From Tamarix chinensis (taxonomy: Eukaryota > Streptophyta > Magnoliopsida > Caryophyllales > Tamaricaceae), in assembly GCA_030549775.1 (NCBI GenBank), contig CM060180.1, positions 30,943,090 to 31,007,089 on the forward strand: a stretch of 64,000 bases of DNA, in the 5' to 3' direction. Under the pieces are notes generated by a model. It was not told where the DNA came from and did no database searches. It was given only the letters and a program-made list of their open reading frames with translations. The first letter of the stretch is position 1, and each line of letters starts with the position of its first letter. Positions 23,864 through 36,576 of this stretch are shown one piece after another. A program made the translations under genes and the position numbers.

Positions 23864-24587
23864 TGTAATACCTTGAGTCAATACGACCATGCGAGGACTA
23901 CCTTAGAGTGCTTTGGGATTGATTGGCTGGCCCCACAGATCAACACGAGTCCTTTCAGCAGGTTTTGTCCTCGCTCACACACTTCCCAAGAAATTTTTTA
24001 GAAAATTTCTAAAACTTCCCAGGAGGGTTACCCATCCTAAAATTGTTCCATAGCCAGCACACTTAACTATGGAGTTCTTGGGATGAATCACCAAAAGGAT
24101 AGTATACCATGTTATTATAAGTAGCCAGATCAATCTTTATAGCACTCTTCTCAAATTGGGGTATTACATTCACCTCCACTCAAAGAACGCAACGTCCTCG
24201 TTGCGCTTTAACCAATAATTGTTTTAATACAGTTTATCCTAAGAATCGTTCCACTAGGTGGCTAACTGGCTCATCCAAGTTCAGCTTATGGCCGTGGTTT
24301 CGCTCTGATACCATTTGTAATGCCCCGAGTCGATATGACTACGCAGGAGCTACCTTGGAGAACTTTTAGATTGATCGGCTGGCCCTACAAATCAACACGA
24401 GTCCTTTCAACATACGTTGTCCTCACTCACACACTTTTTGAGAAATTTTCCAAAAGGGTCACCCATCTTTTCAGCGCGCTTAACTATGGAGTTCTTTAGG
24501 ACAGAATCACTAAAAGGATGGTATACCATGTTGATATAAGTAGCTAGATCAATCCTTATAGCACTCTACTCAAATTGGGGTATTACA
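23864..24587 (-). mobile_element. TRIM (terminal-repeat retrotransposon in miniature), intact ends
   Basis: Two direct LTRs, 23864-24168 (305 bp) and 24316-24587 (272 bp), both start TGTAAT.CC and end GGGGTATTACA. They flank only 147 bp of internal DNA. On the minus strand the primer-binding site TGGTATCAGAGCG (24301-24313) adjoins the right LTR, and a purine-rich AGTGGAGGTGAA adjoins the left LTR. The element is flanked by the direct repeat ACCTT (23859-23863 and 24588-24592). No coding capacity is present; TRIMs move by borrowing proteins from other elements. The LTRs differ by point changes and a gap of about 33 bp, so the insertion is not recent. Confidence 0.92.
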
Positions 24588-24682
24588 ACCTTCTTCATCC
24601 TTTTATCATTAATTATCATAATCCAATTAGTCACCATTTTTGACTTCAAACATTAGCCATTAAGGGATAAATGACAATAAGC

Positions 24683-25640
24683 CTTGAAGTAGCAAAAATG
24701 AAATTTTCTACTACAATTATAATTAGTAATTTTTACTAATTATCAATTTTCCTTGAAAACATTAATTGGTATTAAGGTTTGTGTTAGAATTATTAATAAG
24801 TATTAGTTACTAATTATTCAATTTGTCTATGCAAGTATTTAATTGGTATTTTTTACTAATTGATTTGTTCATTTATCATGTAAGGCTTAATTAGTTTTAA
24901 TTATTAATTTATGTTACTAATTAATATTAATTAAGAATCTTACAACTTGTGCAAAACTGAAAGAAATTAAAGAAAAAAATGGTGGTCCATGCCTATTGGC
25001 AAGAATGGCCATGTTTGTAGAAAATTTTGAAAAGCAACTTTTAGTAGTGTACTAAGTTATTTAGAAATGAGATATCATGTGCATAAGGAATTGTATTTCT
25101 TGACTTTGGTGCGCGGAGAAAAAGCGATGTTTGGTTCCAACCTATCGGAAGAGTCGCGACTATGTTTAAAGGTCATGTTTGTTAGAGTAGTCCTAAGAAA
25201 ATCTATAAATGGCCTTACTTTGTAATGGAAAAAAAAACTCAAAAAATTTTGGTTTTTTTATTTCTCAATCTCTCTACATTTCTATTCCAATATTCTTAAT
25301 AAAGTACTAGCATAACGTTGAGTTCGCCGGAGTTTTATTATATTTGGAGTACTACTTATAATAAGAATAATAATCCATTCTATTATGGAAGACGATTATT
25401 CACAACTTTGAACACTCTGTGAAGGAGCAAATTTGTCTTAAGGACATATCATGAATTCGGTGGGCTCGGATAAAATTAATTTTTAACTTCAAGTTTTGGC
25501 GTTTATTATTGTCTTGACAATTAAGGTACTCCAATTATATTATTATTATTATTATCATCATCATCATCATCATCATCATTATTATTTATTAATAATAACT
25601 TATTTGTTATTAATACCATTTCTATACTATTCATCTAATA
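24683..25640 (+). repeat. 5' LTR of the plus-strand copia element
   Basis: About 958 bp. The start is inferred by matching ttgaagtag to the 3' LTR start TGTTGACGTAG, so it may be a few bases off. A (TTA)n/(CAT)n microsatellite at 25536-25585 lies close to its 3' end, and the 3' LTR has one in the same place. Confidence 0.7.
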
Positions 25641-25767
25641 ATCTTAAGATGAATTTATATTTCCTTTATTTGTTGTAGTATAAAAAGTGGTATTTATTTG
25701 ATAAATAATTCAACTAGTCTTCTTCTATTCCTTTCTTATTTGTAGAACTTCTATTTTCGTAATAGAA

Positions 25768-28700
25768 ATGACCTCATTTGCAAACATTGTTGCAAGTTCT
25801 ACAAATCTTATGGGTATTGGTGAAAAGCCACCAAAGTTTAAGGGGTCTAATTTTAAGCGTTGGCAACAGAAGATGCTTTTCTATTTGACTACATTAAATT
25901 TGGTAAAGTATCTCAATGAGAACTCTCCAAAGGTTGATGAAAAAGAGACTGATGTATTAAAAATGGTTGTAGTGGATGCATGGAATCATTCTAACTTTTT
26001 GTGCAAGAATTATATTCTAAACGGTTTTGATGACAAATTATATAATATATATTCTAGTGCTAAAACGGAAAAGGAACTGTGGGATTCGTTAGATATCAAG
26101 TATAAGATGGAGGATGTCAGAATAAAGACATTTATTGTTGGTCGTTTTCTCAATTATAAAATGGTGGATAAAAAGTCGATAATATTGACATTTATGTCAA
26201 GGGTATGTCTCTAAGTGAGTCTTTTCAGGTGGTAGCGGTAATTGAAAAATTACCACTATCTTGGAAAGATTTTAAGAACTACCTCAAGCATAAGCATAAG
26301 GAAATGAAACTTAAGGATCTCATCGTCTGTCTAAGAATTGAGGAAGACAGCCACAAGTCCGGAGGCTCAAATCTAATGGTATATAAAGCTAACTTGGTGG
26401 AAAATGGGTCAAATAAAAGCAAGAAAAGGAAGCACAAAGGAGACAATTATAATGCAAGATCTAATGCCTCCAAGAAGTTTAAGGGAAAGTGCTATGAATG
26501 TGGGAAGCAAGGATACCGTGTAAAGAATTTGGAGAAGTCCAAGAAATGCAATGCTCAAGCGAATGTCATGGAGATAGACAAGTTATATAAAGATCTTGAT
26601 GTTTTCAATCTATCCGTAGTAGTGTTACAATGCAACTTTATAGTCAGTGCTAAGGAATGGTGGGTAGACACTAGAGCCACTCGTTACATATGTGGTAACA
26701 AGTAGATGTTTTCTGAGTATCAACCTTTTGAAGACCACGAAGAACATCTCTTTATGGGAAATACTTCATCTTCTAAGGTCATTGGTCATGGAAAGTTGAT
26801 ATTGAAGTTAACAAGTGGAAAGAATCTTACCTTGAATGATATGCTCCATGTACTAGATATCAGGAATAATTTAGTTTTAGGATCCCTACTAAGTAGGAAT
26901 GGTTTTAAGTTGATCTTTGTATCCGATCAATTTATACTTATTAAGAATGAAATGTTAATAAGAAAGGGTTATCTTAGTGATGGGCTCTTTAAGATGAATT
27001 TAATGACTAGTGTGCCCAAAGTTAATAATAATAAGAGTTTTTCTTATTCTTATATGTTTGAGTCATTCAATATTTGGCATGAACGATTAGGACATGTTAA
27101 TTGTGATATTATTTGTAGGTTAATCAATTTAGAGTATTTGCCTAAGTGTGAGTTTAATCCTAATCATTAATTTGAAATATGTGTTGAGGCCACGATGGTA
27201 AGAAAACCTTTTCTTTCTATTGAAAGGAACACGAACCTCTAGATTTAATTGATACTGATGTGTGCGATTTAAAGTTTGTCCAAACTAGAGGTGGTAAAAA
27301 GTATTTTATTAATTTCATAGATGATAGCACACGTTATTGCTATGTGTATTTGCTACGAAACAAAGATGAGGTAATTGAAATATTTAAACACTTTAAAGTG
27401 GAAGTTGAGAATCAACTTGATAAAAAGATTAAAGCTATAAGAAGCGATAGAAGAAGTGAATATGAATACCCTTTTGAACAATTTTGTTTTGAACATGGTA
27501 TTATTCACCAAACTACCTCTCCTTATATGCCTCAGTCTAATGGAATCGCATACCATAAGAACATAACCTAGAAGGATATGATGAATGTAATGTGGATTAG
27601 TTCTATATTACCGCAGAACTTGTGCCAGGAATCCCTCTTATCTATAAATTATATTCTCAACAAGATGCCTTATAAGAAAACCCATAATAATCCATATGAG
27701 TTATGGAAAGGTCATAAGCCTAGCTATAAATACTTAAAGGTGTGGAGGTGATTAGAAAAAGTAGTAGCTACTAAGCTAAAGAGGGTTAAGTTAGGACTAA
27801 AAACCATTAACTGTGTATTCATTAGTGATGCACATAAAAGTAGTGCATATCGTTTCCTTGTCCACAAATCAGAGGTTCTCGAAATTGATGTCAACACCAT
27901 TATAGAATCAAGGGATGCTATATTTTTTGAAAATATTTTTCCCTACAAAATAAATAGTGATTTAGTTTCACAAAAGAGGCTAAGAGATTCTAGTGGTGAT
28001 GGAAATAAAGAGGTTACTTTAGATGAACCTAGATGAAGTAAGAGAGCTAGGATTTCTAAATCATTTGGACTTTATTATCTAATGTATTTGTTAGAAAATG
28101 ACACATATTCACCAGTTATAAGACTTATGTCTATATGTATACTACCGACAATAGCATTTGTTAAGGTTATGGAAGTACATCAAATGGATGTAAACATAGC
28201 ATTCTTGAGGTGAACTAGAGGAAGAGATTTATATGGAACAACCTGAGGGGTTCATTACTTACAGTCAGGAGAGAAAGGATTGTCAGCTTATTAAATCACT
28301 ATATAGATTAAAATAGGCATCTAAGCAATGACATGAGATATTTAACGATGTAATGTTGTCAAATGTATTCAGAATAAATGAGTCGGAAAAATGTGTTTAT
28401 GTCAAAGATACTTATAATGGCTACTTTATAGTGTGCCTATGCGTAGATGATATGCTCATAATGGGTAGTAATAATAATATTATCAACACTAACAAACAGA
28501 TGCTCACTAGGAATTTTGATATGAAAGATATGGGTCTTGCAGATGTTATGTTAGGAATTAAAATTTTTAGAACATTTGATGAATTAATATTGTCTCAATC
28601 TCATTATGTTGAGAAAAATACTTGATTGGTTTAAAAAGTACAATATTAACTCAGCTAAGACACCATTAGAAGTGAATATTTATTTGATGGAAAATACATG

Positions 28701-29250
28701 TTGTATTTTACAACTAGAATATTCACGTATAGTAGGCAGTATCATGTATCTTATAAATTGCACATGGCTAGATATTGCTAATGCGGTTAACAGGCTAAGT
28801 CGCTACACTAACAACCTTAGTAGGGAACATTTGAAGGCGATTATTTGAGTTTTAGGATATTTAAAGCACACCAAGAACTTTGGATTGCATTATAATAGAT
28901 ATCCAATAGTGGTAGAAGGCTACACTGATGCGAATTAGATATCGGATTATAGGGACTCTAAGTCTACTAGTAATTATGTATTCACTTTTGGAAGTGGTGC
29001 AATATCTTAGAAATCATCGAAACAAACATGTATCGCGAGGTCAACAATGGAGTTTGAATTTTATGCTTTAGATAAAGCTGGGGAAGAAGCCAAATGGCTT
29101 AGAGATTTCCTAGAAGATATCTCATGTTGGGAAAAACCTGTACCACCAATATGTATCTATTGTGATAGCCAATCTGTAATCGGTAGGGAACGGAGTAAGA
29201 TGTATAATGGTAAGTCTAGACATATTCATCATAGAAATAAACCATCATAA
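25768..29250 (+). pseudogene. copia gag-pol polyprotein remnant (gag, protease, integrase, RT, RNase H)
   Basis: All copia domains are recognisable and in the Ty1 order. Gag is at 25768-26600, with a frame change near 26190 and a damaged zinc knuckle (CYECGKQGYRVKN, His and last Cys lost). Protease is at about 26660-26700 (WWVDTRATRYICG, DSG changed to DTR, then a stop). The pre-integrase domain IWHERLGHVN is near 27075. Integrase is at 27260-27571 (FIDDSTR, IRSDRRSEY, third acidic residue replaced in NGIAYHKN). RT is at 28100-28625, with CVDDMLIMGS in place of YVDDMLI. RNase H is at 28606-29250 (YCDSQS, RHIHHR). More than ten stops or frame changes make it non-functional. Confidence 0.88.
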
Positions 29251-30013
29251 GGTTGCTTTTTAGTGGAATTATCTCAAATAACTATGCGAGTTCAAAGGAT
29301 AATATAGTAGATGGGCCTAAAGCCTATGGATATATAGAGTCGCTATGGTGGCAACCGAACCTAGTTTACTAAAGATCCCAATATCTAGGTTCAATGGGAC
29401 AACTGAACTATAGATGCCTCGGTGTTGCACTTAGGAACCTATTTCCATCTACCCATTCTTATGATAAAACAGTGCAAAGAGAGGATAAAGTTAAGCTATA
29501 CTTTTAATGATCCCTATAACTTAATATATTTAAGTAAAGTATCTAAATGATACAATAATTAGGAGATCACCTACGTGAGTAGGAAGGAGCCACTTCTGTG
29601 AGAATTTTAGAAGGCTTAATTCTCTAACGCACTCACGGAACCAGGAGGTGTTCATGGCCAAAACGAACACAAACATGAGAACTGACTATACTCGAAGGAA
29701 TATGTGTATTTTCTATTGTCTTAGCTTACACTAAACGGCTGTCCATTCAAGGCTGACATATCCACTGATTGGCTAGTAAACCCAATAGAAATTCACTATG
29801 GAAAGTTCATAGTCTTAAGCTACTTATCCAGATGTAGTTTTCTTCACTTGTAATCAATTTGTTTGATTATAGAATGAAGGTTAATATTAACTTTCACATA
29901 GGGAATGGACGCATTCCAAAAAAGATAATATTACCTTATGGTAGAGTAATGTGAGAGATTTTGTTTTAAGCATGATTTGTTCATGTTTAATAGATTGATG
30001 TCATATTACAATA

Positions 30014-30024
30014 TAGTGGGGGAT
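30014..30024 (+). other. polypurine tract before the copia 3' LTR
   Basis: The sequence agtgggggat ends one base before the LTR start TGTTGACG, the position and composition needed to prime plus-strand DNA synthesis. Confidence 0.7.
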
Positions 30025-31239
30025 TGTTGACGTAGATTGTAATATATATTATATTCAATTGTTTGGAAAATATAATTAGTAATATTTAATAATTATCAAT
30101 TAATTGGTATTAAGGTTTGTGTCAGAACTATTAATCAATATTAGTTACTAATTATTCAATTTGTTTTTGAAAGAATTTAATTGGTATTTGTCACTAATTA
30201 ATTTGTTCATTTATCTTGTAAGGCTTAATTAGTTTTAATTATTAATTTATGTTACTAATTAAGCATCTTATAATTGACAACAACTCACGTGGCAAAACTA
30301 AAAGAAATTAAAGAAAAAAATGGTGGCCCATGCCTTTTGGCAGGAATGTTCACGTTACGAAAAATTTCAAAAGCTATTACCAATGCACTAATTTATTTAA
30401 AATTGAGATCTCACACACATAAGGAAATAGATTTACAGACTTTGGCGCCCACAGAGAAAAATTAAAGTTTATTTCCAGCGAATGTATGCGACGTTTGGTT
30501 CTGACGGACCAGAAGAGTCGCGACTATATTTGAAGGTCATGTTTGTTAGAATAACTTTAAGGAAATCTATAATATCCAATCAAATAAAGTAAAACTACAA
30601 ATGTTGATTATAGAATTATAACAAAATAAAATAATTTAGCAAATTCCTTGTTTACGATAATAGTTTGACATCCTAAAAGAAAACGAGCTGCAATTAATCT
30701 ACATCGATCAAAGGATGCGCAATCCTATAGCAACTTCATAAGTTCCAGCTTTTACTTTGGCATAACCATTGTTTTCACTTGAATGTTGTCCTACTACCCA
30801 AAAAAAAAAGAGAACAAGAACAATACGTTATTGACAATAATATTGAAATATTATTATTCTACCTATGAAAGCAAATAAACATGGCATAGAAAGATATCTA
30901 TAATATTTCAGTCATGTTATTTAGATGTATTCCACCGCAATTGCATATATACCTGCAAATATGTACCCATTAGTTATGTCAATCAGGTACATAACACACA
31001 ATACTCTTTGTGTTAAAAAAAATTACAAACAATGAGCTCAGAAGTAATAATACCTAATGAAATTAAATGAAAGATATGAACATTTATGAATCTTCAAGCA
31101 ATATTAACTATTGTTGGGAACATCAAAGCCTGTGGAAATATATTTGGAACTTTTGGAATGTATTTATAAATATAAATACTCATTATTTAATTAAATTTTA
31201 ATACATAAAAAATAAACATAACTTAAAAAAAATTTAGAC

Positions 31240-31480
31240 TAACCTTAAGATAAAAAATGATTCATGAAATCCCGAACCTTTGCCATTTCTGCTTTGAATT
31301 CAACACGAATCTTATCATCTCTTTCTAAAGCTTCTTCCTCTTTCTTTCGAGCATTAGCTCGCAACTACTCCTCTAAGCTTTCATCTCAAGCTCACGGGGG
31401 CGAAGCTGCTGTATCTCAGCTTTTATTTGAGACATAGTCAGGAATAACACAGTTGATTACTTTCCTACTACGCATCCACC
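31240..31480 (-). pseudogene. charged coiled-coil C-terminal remnant, transposon-type
   Basis: On the minus strand a frame reads MSQIKAEIQQLRPRELEMKA, then after a stop ..LRANARKKEEEALERDDKIR and VEFKAEMAKVRDFMNHF. This Lys/Glu-rich helix ending in a Met/Phe-rich tail resembles the C-terminal ends of plant CACTA-encoded proteins. Stops break it. Assignment rests on composition and context only. Confidence 0.35.
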
Positions 31481-32029
31481 GCGAGCTAAAGTGACAAAGC
31501 TGGATGAAAGGAGGGCAATTTTTTTTTACTATAGTATGCATCACCAAAGCACCATGTCTACAGCTTTGCTTTCAATTTTTATTTATTTTTTAATATCATT
31601 GGGACCCAAATAAGATTTTCTTTCACCAACCACAACAGATGTACAACCATATCTAAATATATGAGAGATTAATTTGCTAGAAAACAGTTTTAATTATCTA
31701 AAATATTATTTTTGGGGTGCATAATCTATCTAACATTATATGATTATCTAAAAATAAGCGACTTTACGTTGAGAACATTTTTTCGAACTATATAACTAAA
31801 TGTGAGCACGTCGATTTGAAAGTCAAGGAAAAAGTTATCTTCCTTGATATCAATGGGACTAGTATTGAGTGGGGTGGGGCGGGGGTTTCATGGTAGTGAT
31901 AACAGTGGTTGTCGTAGTTAAATACTGCAACACTGTATTTGGCGTCATGGCGGTAATGAAGCAATAGTAATTCATAATCTTTCCAAAGCAACAGCTTAAT
32001 CGGACGAATCCGAAATATTCGGTCATAAT

Positions 32030-33415
32030 CTGATTTTCACAAATCAACCAAATATACTACAATTAACTACTCTAAATCAATCATACAACATACATATACA
32101 TAATCAAATAATCAATTTAGTTTTTCATAAACTAATTCATACTCAATTAATCAAATCAAATGTTAGGGTTTTCAGAAATTTAATACCAAACGAAACTAAT
32201 ACAAATCGAAGTAGATGAAGACCGGAGAAGATGCGCCGGAGGTTGAGGAAAACTTGCTGGTGACCGGCTAGGCTCGTAGTGGCCGACTGACGGCGCAACC
32301 TGCGCTGTCCGCCACTGCACACAGCTACTGCTATTGCAAGTGTTGTTTTGGCTGTTGCTGCGACTGCTGCTTGCTGTGGTTGCTAGCTGTGTTGCCCGTG
32401 GTGGCTGGTGGTCGACTGGAGTGGAGGAGCAGGGAGGAGCTGAGGCTGGGTTGGAGCTCCGACGTAGGGAGCGGCACACACAGAAAAGAGAAGGGAGAGA
32501 GGAATAGAGAAAAGGAAAAGGAAGAGAGAGTTGGGGAAACCAGTCGAGATTTTTTTTTTTGCAAATACACTTATATAATAAATACTAAATATCTAAAAAT
32601 ATTGTTGGAAAATTTTATCTACAATTTATTTAAAGAAAACTCATTTTAAAAGGATATGAAAGCTTAAAATTGATATAAGGCCTATATAAAGAATTTTGGA
32701 AGTATTTTTGGAAGAATTTACCAACGAATGTAAAAGTCTATATAATTTACGAAAATGCATTATAAGACCTCGAAATAATATTTAAAAGTATATAAGAAAA
32801 TATTTAAATCCAATTCTAATAAACCGAGATTAATTTCAATAATTTCCGAAATCGGTTTTCCGCAAACTAAAAATGGTAAAATGGAAAAAAATTAATTTTG
32901 AAAATAAATTCATAAATAAGCTCCAAAATTTTTTATATAAAACTTTCCGAAGATCTTAACGAATTTGGAAACGAATAAATTAAAGGTTGGATATATTTTC
33001 TATAGATAAAATTATTAAAATAAATTTAATTATTTTAAATAGAAATTTTATAATTTAAATAATATATATATTTCGTTAACGAAATGTAACTCCAAAACAA
33101 AGTCGTAATCATATGACGAAGTTATAATCGAAAACGAATCTAAAATATAAAAAATCAAAATATGAGAAAGAATGGAAATACATATTTTTAACCGAAAATC
33201 AAAATTATATGAATATAATAAAATCATAATCATGAACGAATTTATCTAGAATGATCCACAACGACAACGATTAATTAAATTCAAATATTAAGTCGAATTC
33301 GTCGATAAATCCATAAAACAAATCAAAATTAAAATAGTTAAATGTTTATATTAAATTATGCTAATAAAATAATTAAGCTTTATAAAATTAAAATTAAAAA
33401 TACGGGGTATTATAA
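32030..33415 (-). mobile_element. Ty3/gypsy-like LTR fragment, minus strand
   Basis: The right edge ..aatacGGGGTATTATA (about 33402-33415) is the complement of a TATAATACCCCG LTR start. It is followed leftward by about 850 bp of AT-rich text and then a purine-rich/GC-rich segment (32210-32560), the same order as in the large LTRs at 37.7-64 kb. Open frames in the GC-rich part (Ser/Pro/Gln-rich) are read as non-coding leader. The left limit is unknown. Confidence 0.5.
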
Positions 33416-34314
33416 AATAAGTAATTATAATTATTAGTAATAATTCATAATAAAATATCTAATAAATATAATAATTGTAAATAAATGTGAAAAATAATTA
33501 ATATTGAGAAATAAAATATAAATATGAATAAGATTAATATTAATCATAATTACCAATAATTTGTAATAATATTTTTTAATATTAACAAATAATAATGTTC
33601 AAAAATAATTATTCTTAGTAATAGTAAAGGCAAATATTATTTAACTCCATGTTAGATAGAATAAAATAGGGGTATTTTAATATATTGCCCTACTAAATAG
33701 TATCAAATAGGGGAAAAAATTTCATTGCCCTATTTTTTAAGAATAAAGGGGGGATTTTATTATTGTACTATTTATTATGATCAAATAACAGAATTTTTTT
33801 CATTGCCCCGTTAGATTGGATCTAATAGGGGATGTTTTATTTGCACTATTTGTTAAAATCAATTAAGAAAAATTTCAATTGCTCTATTAGATCATCTATA
33901 ATAGGGCAATTTTATTGTTATCCTATTTCACATTTAAAATTGTCCTATTTGATTATATATCTTTTAGTGTAAATAGCCCCACTGTATATCCAAAAAAATT
34001 CAGAAAATTTTGGTTTTATTTATTTCTCAATCTCTCTACTCTTTTATTTCAATATTCTTAATTAAGTACTAACATAACATTGAGTTCGCTGGAGTTTTAT
34101 TATATTTGGAGTACTCCTTTCAAAAAGAACAAAAATCCCTTCTATTCTAGAAGATGATTGTTCACAACTTTGAACATCATATATATCAGGGAACAAATTC
34201 GTCTTAAGGATACATCGTAAATTCGGTGGGCTTAAATAAAATTAACTTCAATCTTCAAGTTCTGGCTTCTATTATTGTCTCGACAATTAAGGTACATCAA
34301 TTATACATCAATTA

Positions 34315-34345
<31 letters not shown>

Positions 34346-34399
34346 TATTAATGATAATTTATTTATTGTTAATACCATTTCTATACTATACATCTAACA

Positions 34400-36512
34400 G
34401 TTCAGTCTTCAAGCTATTGTTCCTTCTCTTGTCTTTGTCCGATGTCGTGGTACAAGTTGCAGAGAAGGGAGGATTGGGGAAGATTACAAAGACAGAGGGG
34501 GGGTACAAGTTACCGAGAATAGAGAATGGAAATCGACGAGAGAGAGAGAGAAAGGAAAAGTAAGTTTTTTTTTTTTTTTTAAGTGTTGGGCTGGGGTCGA
34601 ATTTTATGCTTCTAATGCACTTAATTTGTCGGGTCCTTTTAGTTTTTTAATTTGTATTTTAATTATTAGTTAATCAAACTATTTCTTATTATAAACATTA
34701 GAGATTAACTTATTTTTAATATAAAATTATAATTTAAGGTGTAATTTTTTATTTTTACTTTTGCAACTTTCTAACATATTTGTTTCTTTGTTCTTCCTGC
34801 CTCCATTTTCGTATCCCGTCCCATGCAATACTGCTTCTGGTTTACAAGTCCCACCTCTTTGAATTTCTGTCTCTACAATAGTCATTATAAAAGGACAACA
34901 AGAACCTCGGGTATCCATTTTCCTTCTACGTTGCTCTTACAATTTTCTAACTTTCTATACCCGTGGTAGAGGGCGAAGGCAAGAATAAATCTTTCGGATC
35001 TGCAACGACTCCTGCGAAGAGCAACGTTACAGGACACGGGTAAGCTGGATGCCAGAGTTCAAACTTAAGTTTTCATTCAATAGAGCTGTGGGGTTTTTAA
35101 TATTTGACCGGTTTCCAACTTTACATGAAAACTGGGAGGTTCTGACGGCGACGGGTTGTCTCCCCAGTTCCCATGCATAACCAGTTCAATTACTAACTGG
35201 ATTGTGTTCGTTCCCTGGTCGAAGACCGGTCTTGTTTTAAGTTCTTTGGACGGAACTAAGAGGGTGTCTTTGGAATCATGTAGTCCGAGGTGGATAGGAT
35301 TGAGGTTACATGTTAAAAAATAATCTAAATGAAGAAAATAAAGATAAGAATCAAAAAGGATGTTCTAAAACATTATTCGAATAAAATCAATTTAACTTTA
35401 TTGGTGTTTTATCTCATTCCTAATAACCTTTTAGATTTGAGATTAATAAAAATAAAAAAATAAAGTAAAAAAAATTCTGATGAGCTTTTTATTTTTATAT
35501 CCAAACTTAATAAATAGAGATAAATCTGCTAATTCACCGCAACCCGAGGCAGCTTTTCGTAGGTTTTCATAAGTTTTGTAATGCTCATAAGAAGACTGTT
35601 TCTTTCCCTATTTTTTATTCTTATTTTTTTTCGATGAACCTCCTTTGGTTCCTCCGGTATCGCCACCCATCCACTCTCATCTATGTCATTAGTTTATTCT
35701 TCATTCCATCGGAGCTCAAACTCGGGAACTGAGAATGCCATAGGTAAGTTGTATTTCAATTATCCAACATTCCTTGAACTTTATGTTAATTATAGGTTTT
35801 ACTTACATTGTTATACCTAGCTGAGGTTATTCCATATGATTTTTTTTCGGAGATATGCTTGGTTCATTCTATAATTTTCCGTCATTTCGAAGTTTGAACT
35901 CCATCAGATTGCTATTTCAAAGCCAATTTGTTGTTGTTATGGTGTCCATAGAAATTGGTATCTGCAGTTATTGATGAATGATTGTGCTTTTATGAATTTT
36001 TTTTTTAATTTTATTAAGTGAACTTGTTGCTTCTCTTATAATTAGAGAGATGATGTTTACAAAATACAAACCAACCTTAAAGTTAGTTTCGACCCTGCTA
36101 AAAGATTTCTCTCCTTTCAGCTTTTTTTATATACATTTTCTACCACCCAACTGGTGCTTTATTTAATTTTTACCATATATATGTATACCTCTTTGCCATT
36201 TACATGGATTATGGTGTTTGATTTATCTAAATTGTACAAATTGTGAAAGCAATGAAGAACCATGTGGGATCTTGCATATTGATACTAGCATGTAACAAAA
36301 TAGGACATTCGGTTATGTTGATTTTTATGGATCCAGGTAACAATAGTTGGAACACATTGAAATCTCTTCATTTCCTGCTTCACTCAGGACTAAAATTCAT
36401 TTGTGGACATCTGAAAGCAAATGAATCGGATATAGATGCCCAATGTTAAGAATTCTATATCCATGTTGTTCCATGTGCAATTGCATGTTTTATTAACAAG
36501 TCATTTAACAAG
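34400..36512. other. unassigned non-coding DNA
   Basis: Contains a GA-rich patch (34480-34560) and a T-run at 34566-34580. The span 34750-35280 has more balanced composition and some splice-like |gtaagc sites. An open frame at 34727-34918 (minus) has an ordinary amino-acid mix but no recognised domain. A host 5' region or intron is possible but not supported. Confidence 0.4.
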
Positions 36513-36576
36513 CCTATTAGCTCAACAAATAGAGCAACGTGCAATTAATTAGATTTGGGTTCAAATCCCGCATAGG
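36513..36576 (+). repeat. tRNA-like segment, SINE head or tRNA pseudogene
   Basis: The ends CCTAT and ATAGG can pair like an acceptor stem. TTAGCTCAACAAATAGAGC matches the tRNA D-arm (A box), and GGTTCAAATCC (36558-36568) matches the B box. At 64 nt it is too short and has no good anticodon stem, so it is not a working tRNA. A pol III-type SINE head or a decayed tRNA are the alternatives. A T-rich stretch follows at 36655-36690. Confidence 0.4.

Larger units (their letters stand above)
23392..24682 (-). mobile_element. 5' LTR of the minus-strand copia element, interrupted by a TRIM element
   Basis: Begins on the plus strand as TGTTAGGTTTG next to the primer-binding site. It contains a CT-rich leader complement (23560-23678) and a TATTTATAG box near 23720-23730, as expected of a minus-strand LTR. 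A TRIM element occupies 23864-24587. The outer limit is uncertain because the next element begins at about 24683. Confidence 0.55.
30573..33969. mobile_element. CACTA-like insertion within the copia 3' LTR
   Basis: Its right end is ..cttttAGTG at 33961-33969, whose complement begins CACTAAAAG, and both flanks read TAA, a 3-bp duplication as CACTA elements make. The 330 bp inside the right end repeat aataggg(g)caatttt/ccctattt words in both orientations, like CACTA subterminal repeats. The left end starts TATCCAATCAAATAAAG, lacks CACTA and shares only AATCAAATA with the right-end complement, so it is probably eroded. A gypsy-type LTR and a minus-strand coding scrap lie inside. Confidence 0.5.
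24683..34399 (+). mobile_element. Ty1/copia retrotransposon, near full length, inactive; 3' LTR split by an insertion
   Basis: 5' LTR at about 24683-25640, broken gag-pol at 25768-29250, purine tract at 30014-30024, and 3' LTR at 30025-30572 plus 33970-34399. The two LTRs are clearly the same sequence. Both hold aaaaaaatggtgg, gaagagtcgcgactat, gagttcgc.ggagttttatta and a (TTA)n run, and they end ..catctaata and ..catctaaca. Without the inserted 3397 bp the element would be about 6.3 kb. No target duplication was seen at the outer ends. Confidence 0.85.
30025..34399 (+). repeat. 3' LTR of the copia element, in two pieces
   Basis: The left piece 30025-30572 and right piece 33970-34399 align by eye with the 5' LTR. 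They join at ..aaatctaTAA, which continues as TAAat.g.cc in the 5' LTR. The gap between them is a 3397-bp insertion flanked by TAA on both sides. Confidence 0.8.

Noticed and set aside
34727..34918. 63-aa minus-strand frame (MDTRGSCCPFIMTIVETEIQ..)
   Set aside because: No recognised family and no supporting splice or neighbour evidence.
36243..36449. 68-aa open frame (MKAMKNHVGSCILILAC..)
   Set aside because: Ordinary composition but no domain, no flanking exons that join, and no promoter signal; left as unassigned.
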